From: Actinomyces sp. | GTDB lineage: Bacteria > Actinomycetota > Actinomycetes > Actinomycetales > Actinomycetaceae | Length of the DNA: 64,000 bases | Direction of reading: 5' to 3' | Assembly: GCA_022649165.1 (NCBI GenBank) | Contig: JALCNR010000004.1 | Coordinates: forward strand, 1-64,000 | Shown here: piece by piece, positions 50,967 to 58,677 of the stretch | Layout of the letters: every line of letters begins with the position of its first letter | How positions within the stretch are numbered: the stretch's first letter is position 1 | Translations under genes and position numbers: made by a program | Notes under the pieces: generated by a model | The model's database searches: none | What the model was told of the DNA's origin: nothing | The model's input: only the letters and a program-made list of their open reading frames with translations

Positions 50967-53231
50967 GTGGCGGAGTACCGAGTTTCCGACCTCACCCTGG
51001 AGGAGAAGGCGTCGCTGACCAGCGGGGAGGACTTCTGGAGGACCACGCCCGTCGAGCGTGCCGGGGTGCCCTCGATCATGGTGACCGATGGTCCCCACGG
51101 CCTGCGCAAGCAGGCGGGCGAGTCCGACAACCTAGGCCTGTCGCAGTCGGTGCCCGCGACCTGTTTCCCGCCCGCGGTGGCCTTGGGGTCCTCGATGGAC
51201 CCCGACCTGGCCGAGCGCATCGGAGAGGCGCTGGGGGAGGAATGCCGGATCGAGGACGTCGCCGTACTGCTGGGCCCCGCCGTCAACATCAAGCGGTCGC
51301 CGCTGTGCGGGCGCAACTTCGAGTACATCTCGGAGGACCCCCTGGTCGCGGGCGCGATGGGTGTGGGCCTGGTGCGCGGCGTGCAGTCGCAGGGCGTGGG
51401 CACCTCCCTCAAGCACTTCGCGGCCAACAACCAGGAGACGGACCGGATGCGCGTGAGCGCGGACATCGACCCCCGCCCGCTGCGCGAGATCTACCTGCGC
51501 GGCTTCGAGCGCGTCGTCCGCGACGCCCAGCCGTGGACCGTCATGTGCTCCTACAACCGCATCAACGGCGTCTACGCCTCGGAGGACCCCTGGCTGCTCA
51601 CCCAGGTGCTGCGCGAGGAGTGGGCCTTCCGCGGGCTCGTGATGTCCGACTGGGGCGCTGTCAACGACCGGGTCGCAGGGCTCCCGGCCGGACTGGACCT
51701 GGAGATGCCGGCCAGCGGCGGGCGCACCGACGCTCAACTGGTCGCCGCGGTCCGGGCGGGGACGCTGCCGGAATCGGCGCTGGACGTGGCGGCGCAGCGA
51801 GTCCTCGACCTGGTCGCGAAGGCGCAGGACCGGCCGGGTGCCGCCGGTCCCCTGGACGTCGAGGCCCACCACGCGCTGGCACGCGAGGCAGCCGGGCGCT
51901 GCGTGGTCCTGCTGAGGAACGAAGGCGGGCTTTTGCCATTGGCGCGGGAGACACGCGTGGCCGTGATCGGCGAGTTCGCCCGCACCCCGCGCTTCCAGGG
52001 CGGCGGGTCCTCCCACATCAACCCCACCCGCGTGGACAACGCGCTGGAGGAGATGCGGGCGCTCGCGGCCAGCGGCGCGGACGGGGACGCGGGCGAGACG
52101 GTGTCCTTCGCCCCCGGCTTCACGCTCGACGGGACGGGCGACGCTGCGACGCTGCGCCGCGAGGCCGTCGAGGCCGCCCGGGTGGCTGAGGTCGCCGTCG
52201 TGTTCCTCGGCCTGCCCGAGGCGGAGGAATCAGAGGGGTTCGACCGCACCACGATCGACCTTCCGGCCGTCCAGCTCGAGTTGCTCGACGCCGTGGTCGA
52301 GGCGAACCCCCGGACCGTGGCGGTCCTGTCCAACGGCGGGGTGGTCGCCCTGCCCTTCCGCGACCGCGTACCGGCCATCATCGAGGGCTGGCTGCTGGGC
52401 CAGGCGGGAGGCGGCGCGACGGCCGACGTCCTCTACGGCGCCGTCAACCCCTCCGGCAAGCTCACCGAGACCATCCCGCTGCGCCTGGAGGACACTCCCT
52501 CCTTCGGAAACTTCCCCGGCGAGCTGGGACACGTCCGCTACGGCGAGGGCATCCTGGTGGGCTACCGGTGGTTCGACGCCAAGGGTCTCGAGGTCGCCTT
52601 CCCCTTCGGACACGGCCTGTCCTACACCACCTTCGAGTACGGGTCGGCCTCGGTCGAGGTCGTGGGCCCGCAGGGCGCCGGGGACGAGGGCGGCGCCGGC
52701 GACCTCCTGGTCACGGTGCCCGTGAGGAACACGGGGACGGTCGCGGGGCGCGAGGTCGTGCAGGCCTACGCCTCGCTGACAGGCCCCTCCGCCGTGGCAC
52801 GCGCCCCGCGCGAGCTCGCGGGCTTCACATCGGTGGAGCTCGCCGCGGGCGAGACCCGAAACGCCACGATCCGCATCCGGCGGGAGGACCTGGCCTACTG
52901 GGACATCCGCGTCGACCGGTGGGTCGTCGAGGGCGGCGACTACCTCATCGAGATCGGCTCCTCCAGCCGGGACCTGCGCTCCCGGGCGACGGCCACCGTC
53001 CCCGGGGATCCGATCCGCTTGCCCCTGACGTGGGAGTCCTCCCTCGCCGATCTGCTGGCCGATCCGGTCGTCGGCCCGAGGGCCCGCCGGGAGGTCCTGC
53101 CGGCGGTGGGCGGGGAGGACATGGAGCGGATGATGGGCTCCATCCCGATCGGGCGCCTGGCGAGCTTCACCCGGGGCGGGCTCGAGGAGGCGCTTGAGGA
53201 TCTCCTCTCCGAGGCCCGCGCCGGGCGGTAG
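50967..53231 (+). CDS. Glycoside hydrolase family 3 beta-glucosidase
   Basis: The protein has 754 residues from GTG 50967, with AAAGGA upstream. The barrel motifs are VTDGPHGLRKQ, LLGPAVNIKRSPLCGRNFEY, TSLKHFAANNQE and the nucleophile Asp228 in LVMSDWGAV. The second domain has GRCVVLLRNEGGLLPLARET and VVFLGLPEAEESEGFDRTTI (acid/base region), then YPFGHGLSY-like FPFGHGLSYTTF and a fibronectin-III-like domain. There is no signal peptide, so it is cytoplasmic. It follows the MFS gene by 216 bases, with a TAGATT hexamer at 50884-50889. It probably cleaves the sugar brought in by that transporter. Confidence 0.93.
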   Translation: MAEYRVSDLTLEEKASLTSGEDFWRTTPVERAGVPSIMVTDGPHGLRKQAGESDNLGLSQSVPATCFPPAVALGSSMDPDLAERIGEALGEECRIEDVAVLLGPAVNIKRSPLCGRNFEYISEDPLVAGAMGVGLVRGVQSQGVGTSLKHFAANNQETDRMRVSADIDPRPLREIYLRGFERVVRDAQPWTVMCSYNRINGVYASEDPWLLTQVLREEWAFRGLVMSDWGAVNDRVAGLPAGLDLEMPASGGRTDAQLVAAVRAGTLPESALDVAAQRVLDLVAKAQDRPGAAGPLDVEAHHALAREAAGRCVVLLRNEGGLLPLARETRVAVIGEFARTPRFQGGGSSHINPTRVDNALEEMRALAASGADGDAGETVSFAPGFTLDGTGDAATLRREAVEAARVAEVAVVFLGLPEAEESEGFDRTTIDLPAVQLELLDAVVEANPRTVAVLSNGGVVALPFRDRVPAIIEGWLLGQAGGGATADVLYGAVNPSGKLTETIPLRLEDTPSFGNFPGELGHVRYGEGILVGYRWFDAKGLEVAFPFGHGLSYTTFEYGSASVEVVGPQGAGDEGGAGDLLVTVPVRNTGTVAGREVVQAYASLTGPSAVARAPRELAGFTSVELAAGETRNATIRIRREDLAYWDIRVDRWVVEGGDYLIEIGSSSRDLRSRATATVPGDPIRLPLTWESSLADLLADPVVGPRARREVLPAVGGEDMERMMGSIPIGRLASFTRGGLEEALEDLLSEARAGR

Positions 53232-53287
53232 CCGCCCTCGTCCCGCGCGGGCGGCCGCCTTCGGGCCGTGGTTCGCGGGAGCCGGGC

Positions 53288-53378
53288 GGTCCCTCCGCGC
53301 GCGCTGGAGGGCGGGGATCAGCCTGGTTGCTTTCACTGCTGGTCACCTCGGTCCCTCCGCGCGCGCTGGAGGGCGGGG
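53288..53378 (+). repeat. Two 29-bp direct repeats, each able to form a hairpin
   Basis: The same 29 bases (GGTCCCTCCGCGC at the start, GGAGGGCGGGG at the end) occur at 53288-53316 and 53350-53378. Each contains a CCCTCC/GGAGGG stem. They lie after the GH3 gene and may act as tandem terminators that insulate the downstream locus. Confidence 0.7.
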
Positions 53379-53422
53379 GCTCCCCTGAGGGACGCGCGGC
53401 CGGGCCCCGCCCGCCAGGGTGC

Positions 53423-53428
53423 TAGTCT
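53423..53428 (+). promoter_or_regulatory. -10 box for a leaderless leader-peptide transcript
   Basis: TAGTCT lies seven bases before the GTG of the leader peptide, so the transcript likely begins at that codon. Confidence 0.45.
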
Positions 53429-53435
53429 GACCGAC

Positions 53436-53543
53436 GTGAGCACAGCGAACAGCCGTCCCGACGTGGCCATGATGGCCGCGGGGGCAGCCATGCGCGGGCG
53501 AATGCCCGGGCGCATGGCCGGCTGTTGTCGCATCTGTCGCTGA
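53436..53543 (+). CDS. Leader peptide rich in Met and Cys codons
   Basis: The frame has 35 residues from GTG 53436 to TGA 53543. It has five internal Met codons (AMMAAGAAMRGRMPGRMAG) and ends GCCRICR, with three Cys codons just before the stop. It lies directly after a -10 box and before hairpins, upstream of an amino-acid transporter and a cystathionine-type enzyme. Leaderless cysteine-rich small reading frames that attenuate sulfur operons are known in mycobacteria; this one fits that design. The extra Met codons are unusual and suggest sensing of Met as well as Cys. Confidence 0.6.
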   Translation: MSTANSRPDVAMMAAGAAMRGRMPGRMAGCCRICR

Positions 53544-53548
53544 GCGAC

Positions 53549-53675
53549 GTCCGGGCGGCGCCCGGGACCGCTGCCCCAGGCAGCACGCTCCCGCCCCGCC
53601 CTCCGGCCATGCGCGCCGCGCGTCCTCCGGCCCCTCCGGCGGCCAGGACGGTCCCCGACCGCCGCAACGGCGGTC
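53549..53675 (+). promoter_or_regulatory. Candidate attenuator between leader peptide and transporter gene
   Basis: Right after the leader stop, GTCCGGG and CCCGGGAC (53549-53568) can pair with one bulge. Farther on, GACCGCCG (53657-53664) and CGGCGGTC (53668-53675) form an 8-bp stem with a three-base loop. A stalled or moving ribosome could choose between such structures. There is no T tract. Confidence 0.4.
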
Positions 53676-53732
53676 CCCGGCGCCTCGCCGCCGCCCCCCT
53701 TGAGCACTTCCCCTCACGTCCCAGGAGATCCC

Positions 53733-54623
53733 ATGCGCATCCGCGCCGCACTCACCGTCCTCACCGCCGCCCTCGCCGTCTCATCCCTGGCCGCCTGCTC
53801 ATCGGGCGGCACGTCCTCCAGCCCGTCGGACCAGCCGGCCTCGGGAGCCGCGTCGTCCTCGTCGACGGGAGCGGGGGACGCTCTGGCCGAGCTCCAGGAC
53901 TCGGGCGTGCTCCGCGTGGGGACCGAGGGCACCTACGCGCCCTTCACCTACCACGACTCCTCCTCCGGAGATCTCACGGGCTACGACATCGACGTCATCA
54001 CGGCCGTCGCCGACAAGCTGGGTGTGAAGCCCGAGTTCTCCGAGGTCAAGTGGGATGCGATCTTCGCGGGACTGGAGGCCAAGCGCTTCGACATCATCGC
54101 CAACCAGGTGACCGTCAATCCCGAGCGCGTCGAGAAGTACGACGTCTCCGACCCCTACACGGACTCCGAGCCGGTCGTCATCGTGCGCGCCGACGAGACG
54201 TCGATCACCTCGCTCGCCGACGTGGCCGGGAAGACCTCGGCGCAGTCGGCGACCTCCAACTGGGCGGAGCTCGCCACCGAGTCCGGCGCCACCGTCGAAC
54301 CGGTCGACGGGCTGACCGAGGCGGTGGCGGCGCTCAAGGACGGCCGCGTCGACCTCACGTTCAACGACAACCTGGCGGCGCTCAACTACCTGTCCACCAC
54401 CGGTGACACCTCCGTCAAGGTGGCGTTCGACCTGCCCGACCAGGCCGTGAGCCAGGCCCTGGTGCTGCGCAAGGACTCCGGCCTGCTCGACGCCGTCAAC
54501 CAGGCGCTGGCGGAGCTGCGGGCCGACGGGACGCTCGCTGAACTCGGGAGCAAGTACTTCGGCGAGGACGTCTCCGGAACCGGGGACGCGGCAGACGGCT
54601 CCACCGAGTCCGGCCAGGACTGA
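53733..54623 (+). CDS. Amino-acid ABC transporter substrate-binding lipoprotein
   Basis: The protein has 296 residues. The signal ends in AVSSLAAC (lipobox), then a Ser-rich linker. The family 3 binding fold follows: [56 protein letters not shown] and [14 protein letters not shown]. It resembles cystine-binding proteins (TcyA/FliY type), which fits the neighbouring sulfur enzyme and the Cys/Met leader, but ligand identity is inferred. AGGAG precedes ATG 53733. Confidence 0.9.
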   Translation: MRIRAALTVLTAALAVSSLAACSSGGTSSSPSDQPASGAASSSSTGAGDALAELQDSGVLRVGTEGTYAPFTYHDSSSGDLTGYDIDVITAVADKLGVKPEFSEVKWDAIFAGLEAKRFDIIANQVTVNPERVEKYDVSDPYTDSEPVVIVRADETSITSLADVAGKTSAQSATSNWAELATESGATVEPVDGLTEAVAALKDGRVDLTFNDNLAALNYLSTTGDTSVKVAFDLPDQAVSQALVLRKDSGLLDAVNQALAELRADGTLAELGSKYFGEDVSGTGDAADGSTESGQD

Positions 54624-54643
54624 CCGGAGCCGGGAACCCGCCC

Positions 54644-55315
54644 ATGTCCGTCGACGATCCCACCGTCCGCCTGCTGCTGGACTCGCTGTGGCCCCTGGCC
54701 AAGGGCGCGATCGCGGGCACGATCCCACTGGCCCTCGCGTCCTTCGCCATCGGCATCGTGCTGGCCCTCATCGTGGCGCTCGCGCGCCTGTCCCGCCACG
54801 TGGTCGCCCGCTCTCTCGCGCGGTTCTTCATCTCCGTCATCCGCGGGACGCCCCTGCTGGTCCAGCTGTTCATCATCTTCTACGCGCTGCCCAGCCTCGG
54901 CCTGGTCATCGACCCCTTCCCCTCCGCGGTCATCGCGTTCTCGCTCAACGTCGCGGGGTACGCGGCCGAGGCGATCCGCGCGGCGATCCTGTCGGTGCCG
55001 CGCGGCCAGTGGGAGGCCGCGCAGACCATCGGGCTCACCCACGCCGCGACCCTGCGCCGCGTCATCCTGCCCCAGGCGCTGCGCGTGGCCGTGCCCCCGC
55101 TGTCCAACACGTTCATCTCACTGGTCAAGGACACCTCTCTGGCGTCCTCGATCATGGTGGTCGAGCTGCTGCGCCAGGCCCAGCAGATCGCCGCCCCGAC
55201 CTACGAGTTCCTGGCCCTGTACTCGCTGGCCGCCATCTACTACTGGATCCTCTGCACGATCCTCTCCGCCCTCCAGCAGCGTCTGGAGCGGCGCCTGGAC
55301 CGCGCCACCGTCTGA
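54644..55315 (+). CDS. Amino-acid ABC transporter permease
   Basis: The protein has 223 residues, HisM/GlnP family. About five membrane segments are present; [20 protein letters not shown] is the typical motif after helix 2 and [20 protein letters not shown] is the EAA loop that contacts the ATPase. It is encoded 20 bases after the binding protein and before the ATPase; it should form a homodimeric channel. Confidence 0.93.
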   Translation: MSVDDPTVRLLLDSLWPLAKGAIAGTIPLALASFAIGIVLALIVALARLSRHVVARSLARFFISVIRGTPLLVQLFIIFYALPSLGLVIDPFPSAVIAFSLNVAGYAAEAIRAAILSVPRGQWEAAQTIGLTHAATLRRVILPQALRVAVPPLSNTFISLVKDTSLASSIMVVELLRQAQQIAAPTYEFLALYSLAAIYYWILCTILSALQQRLERRLDRATV

Positions 55316-55347
55316 CGAGAGAACAAGGGATAAGGAAGGCACCGACC

Positions 55348-56136
55348 ATGCCACTGCTGGAAGTCACCGGCCTGCGGGCATCCTTCGGGGACACGCCCGT
55401 GCTGCGCGGCATCTCCCTGTCCGCGGAGCCGGGCGCCGTCACGGTCCTCATCGGCCCCTCAGGGTCCGGGAAGACCACGTTCCTGCGCTCGCTCAACGCC
55501 CTGGAGATCCCGCAGTCCGGCGTCGTCCGCATCGGCGACACCACCGTCGACTACGGGGCGCACCCCGCCCGCCGGCAACTGGCCGCGCTGCGCGCCCACT
55601 CCGGGATGGTGTTCCAGGCCCACCATCTGTTCCCGCACCGCACCGCCCTGGAGAACGTCATCGAGGGCCCCGTCCACGCCCAGCATCGCCCCCGCGCCGA
55701 TGCGGAGCGCGAGGCCCGCGACCTCCTGGCCCGCGTCGGCCTGGCCGACTGCGGGGACCGCCGGCCCGCGGAGCTCTCCGGCGGCCAGCAGCAGCGCGTC
55801 GGCATCGCCCGCGCTCTGGCCCTCCATCCGGAGCTCCTGCTGTTCGACGAGCCGACCTCGGCCCTGGACCCCGAGACCGTCGGAGAGGTCCTCCAGGTCA
55901 TGCGGGACCTGGCCGCCGAGGGATGGACGATGGTCGTCGTCACCCACGAGATCGCCTTCGCCCGGGAGGTCGCCGACCAGGTCGCCTTCCTCGACGGCGG
56001 CGTCATCCTGGAACAGGGGCCGCCCGACCGGATCCTCACTCGTCCGCGCGAGGAGCGCACGCGCCAGTTCCTCCGCCGGGTCCTCGAGCCGCTCGCGGCG
56101 CCCTCGGCGATCGCCGACGAGGGCGGCGCGGCCTGA
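55348..56136 (+). CDS. Amino-acid ABC transporter ATPase
   Basis: The protein has 262 residues from ATG 55348 with AAGGAAGG upstream. Walker [10 protein letters not shown], the Q-loop in [18 protein letters not shown], signature [16 protein letters not shown], Walker [15 protein letters not shown] and the switch His in [12 protein letters not shown] are all present. It completes a GlnQ/TcyC-type importer with the two genes upstream. Confidence 0.94.
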   Translation: MPLLEVTGLRASFGDTPVLRGISLSAEPGAVTVLIGPSGSGKTTFLRSLNALEIPQSGVVRIGDTTVDYGAHPARRQLAALRAHSGMVFQAHHLFPHRTALENVIEGPVHAQHRPRADAEREARDLLARVGLADCGDRRPAELSGGQQQRVGIARALALHPELLLFDEPTSALDPETVGEVLQVMRDLAAEGWTMVVVTHEIAFAREVADQVAFLDGGVILEQGPPDRILTRPREERTRQFLRRVLEPLAAPSAIADEGGAA

Positions 56137-56176
56137 CCGTTCCGTCCCCCAACCGAACCCACACGAAAGGCTCTCC

Positions 56177-57406
56177 ATGACCACCCCCACGTCCGTCCCC
56201 GGCCCCCTGGGATTCGCCACACGCGCCGTCCACGTCGGACAGGAGCCCGACCCGCGCACCGGTGATGTCGTCCCGCCGATCCACGTGACGTCCACCCACG
56301 CCCAGGACGCGGTGGACCGGCTGCGCGGCGGATACGAGTACGGCCGCGGTCCCAACCCCACGCGCGACGCCTTCACGCGGGCCCTCGCCAGCCTCGAGGG
56401 CGGGGCGGCCGCCTTCGCCTTCCCGTCGGGGCTCAACGCCGAGGACACGCTGGTGCGGGCGCTGACCCGTCCCGGGGACCACATCTCCTTCGGCTCGGAC
56501 GTCTACGGCGGCACCTACCGGCTGTTCAAGACCGTGTGGGAGAAGGAGGGGCTCACCGCGACACCGTTGGACCTCGCCGATCCGGAGGCCGTCGCGCGCG
56601 ACGTGGCGGAGCACGGCTCGCGCCTCGTGTGGGTGGAGACGCCCTCGAACCCGCGCCTGGAGGTCTTCGACCTGCGCGCCCTGGCCGAGGCCGCCCACGC
56701 CGGGGGCGCGCTGCTCGTGGCCGACAACACCTTCGCCTCGCCGTACCTCCAGCGGCCCCTGGAGTTCGGCGCGGATGTCGTCGTCCACTCGACGACGAAG
56801 TACATCGGCGGGCACTCCGACCTGGTGGGCGGCGCGGTGGTCGTGCGCGACGGGCTGCGCGTGCCCGAGGGGCTGGCGGCCGGGCCGTGGAAGGACTCCG
56901 GGCTGGTCGCCGACGAGCTGTCCTTCCTCCAGAGCGCGGTCGGAGCCGTCGAGTCCCCGCGTGACGCCTACCTGGCCCACCGCGGGCTCAAGACCTTGGC
57001 CGTGCGCATGGAGCGCCACTCCGCGACGGCGCTCGCCCTGGCCCGCCACCTCGTGGACCACCCGGAGGTGCGCGCCGTCCACTACCCGGGCCTGGAGTCG
57101 GATCCCGGACACGACCTGGCGGCCCGCCAGATGCGCGCCTTCGGGGGTGTGGTCTCCTTCGAGCTGGCCTCGGCCGGGCTCGCGCGCCGCGTCGCGGAGT
57201 CCACCCGGGTGTTCTCCCTGGCGGTGTCCTTGGGGGCCACCGAGTCGCTCATCGAGTACCCGCCCGTGATGACCCATGCGGAGACCGTCGGCGGCCGGTG
57301 GGCCGTGCCGGAGGGGCTGCTGCGCGTGTCCGTCGGCCTGGAGGATCCCGGCGACCTCATCGCGGACCTCGACCGAGCGCTCGCGTTCTCCGCGTCCTAC
57401 CGTTGA
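56177..57406 (+). CDS. Cystathionine gamma-synthase / gamma-lyase family PLP enzyme
   Basis: The protein has 409 residues. TRAVHVGQEPDPRTGDVVPP opens the fold; YEYGRGPNPTRDAF contains the PLP-phosphate Tyr and Arg from the partner subunit, and Lys208 in HSTTKYIGGHSD binds PLP. The C-terminal SLGATESLIEYPPVMTHA is typical for the MetB/MetC/CGL group. The sequence alone does not separate synthase from lyase. In an operon with a cystine-type importer under a Cys/Met leader, a desulfhydrase, lyase or transsulfuration role is likely. AAAGG lies upstream. Confidence 0.92.
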   Translation: MTTPTSVPGPLGFATRAVHVGQEPDPRTGDVVPPIHVTSTHAQDAVDRLRGGYEYGRGPNPTRDAFTRALASLEGGAAAFAFPSGLNAEDTLVRALTRPGDHISFGSDVYGGTYRLFKTVWEKEGLTATPLDLADPEAVARDVAEHGSRLVWVETPSNPRLEVFDLRALAEAAHAGGALLVADNTFASPYLQRPLEFGADVVVHSTTKYIGGHSDLVGGAVVVRDGLRVPEGLAAGPWKDSGLVADELSFLQSAVGAVESPRDAYLAHRGLKTLAVRMERHSATALALARHLVDHPEVRAVHYPGLESDPGHDLAARQMRAFGGVVSFELASAGLARRVAESTRVFSLAVSLGATESLIEYPPVMTHAETVGGRWAVPEGLLRVSVGLEDPGDLIADLDRALAFSASYR

Positions 57407-57461
57407 GACGACGTCCGCGCGGCCCCCGCGCGGACGAACCCCGATGACCAAGGAGCACACC

Positions 57462-58421
57462 ATGCCGCGAATCGGCACATCCGAGCTGACCGTCGCGCCC
57501 CTGTCGCTGGGCGCCAACACCTTCGGATGGACCTCCTCCGAGGAGGAGTCCCTCGCCGTCCTCGACGCCTTCGCCGCCGGCGGCGGCGACTTCATCGACA
57601 CGGCCGACGTCTACTCGGCGTGGGCGCCCGGCAACACGGGCGGGGAGTCGGAGACGATCATCGGGCGGTGGCTCGCCCGCGGCGGCGCCGCGCGCCGCGA
57701 CGGGGTCACGATCGCCACCAAAGTGGCTCAGCACCCGCAGTTCCCGGGCCTGTCGGCCGCCAATGTGGCCGCGGCCGCCGACGCCTCCCTCAAGCGGCTC
57801 GGCACCGACCGCATCGACCTCTACTACGCCCACCAGGAGGACCCGGACACGCCGGTGGCCGAGTCGGTCGCCGCCTTCGCCGCGCTCCAGGAGGCCGGCA
57901 AGATCCGCGCCGTGGGCCTGTCGAACTTCTCGGCCGCCTCGATCCGCGCCTGGGCCGAGGCCGCCGACGAGCAGGGCGTCCCCCGCCCCGCCGCCCTGGA
58001 GCCGCACTACAACCTGGTCCACCGCGCCGACTTCGAGGACAACCTGCGTCCCACCGCGCAGGAGCTGGGGCTGTCCGTCATGCCCTACTGGGGATTGGCC
58101 GCCGGGCTGCTCACCGGGAAGTACCACTCCCCGGAGGACATCGACCGGTTGGGCGGCGCCCGCGCCGACACCGTGCGCGGCTACGCGAACGATCAGGCGT
58201 TCCTGGTGGTCGCCGCCCTGCGCGACATCGCGGCCGCTCACCGCGTGGGGCCAGCCTCCGTCGCCTTGGCCTGGCTGGCCGCCCAACCCACCGTCACCGC
58301 CCCGATCGCCTCGGCTCGCACGGTGGAGCAGCTTCCCTCGCTGCTCGCCTCCCTGAGCGTGGAGCTCACCGCCGGGGAGCTGGGCACGCTGGACTCACTG
58401 TCGGCGCCCATCGGCCACTGA
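57462..58421 (+). CDS. Aldo/keto reductase
   Basis: The protein has 319 residues. The start is ATG 57462, with AAGGAG seven bases upstream; an ATG at 57444 lies in that site's 5' side and is less likely. The barrel shows GTSELTVAPLSLGANTFGW, the catalytic Asp and Tyr in FIDTADVYSAW, Lys in TIATKVAQHP, His in DLYYAHQEDP and the NADP region SARTVEQL. It is in the group of YajO/Tas-like oxidoreductases; the substrate is unknown. It is 55 bases after the PLP enzyme and ends at a strong hairpin, so it may be the last gene of the sulfur operon. Confidence 0.9.
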   Translation: MPRIGTSELTVAPLSLGANTFGWTSSEEESLAVLDAFAAGGGDFIDTADVYSAWAPGNTGGESETIIGRWLARGGAARRDGVTIATKVAQHPQFPGLSAANVAAAADASLKRLGTDRIDLYYAHQEDPDTPVAESVAAFAALQEAGKIRAVGLSNFSAASIRAWAEAADEQGVPRPAALEPHYNLVHRADFEDNLRPTAQELGLSVMPYWGLAAGLLTGKYHSPEDIDRLGGARADTVRGYANDQAFLVVAALRDIAAAHRVGPASVALAWLAAQPTVTAPIASARTVEQLPSLLASLSVELTAGELGTLDSLSAPIGH

Positions 58422-58459
58422 GCCGCCCATCCGCCGGCGGCGCTCCCGTCCCCGGCCGC

Positions 58460-58500
58460 GGCCGCCCTCGTTCTCCCCGGACCCGAGGACGGGGGCGGCC
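58460..58500 (+). terminator. Terminator after the aldo/keto reductase
   Basis: GGCCGCCC (58460-58467) is matched by GGGCGGCC (58493-58500), with further inner pairing. It separates the sulfur operon from cstA. Confidence 0.6.
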
Positions 58501-58677
58501 CCTGTCCGCGGGACGGCAGACAGGCGGAGCGCGGACGTGAGCGCGGGAATCGCGATGAGCCGGCGGCAAGCGCCCGCTAGGGGAACAAGGTTCGCTTAAG
58601 GTGGGCATGGGCCCGGACTCGACAACTGTCGTCGAGGACGCGCTCCTCCCCATCCCTCGAGCACAAGCGAGCCAGCC

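Noticed and set aside
53268-53543. A 91-residue protein ending at 53543
   Set aside because: The upstream part runs through the two hairpin repeats and is not protein-like; only the last 35 codons, which follow a -10 box, are supported.
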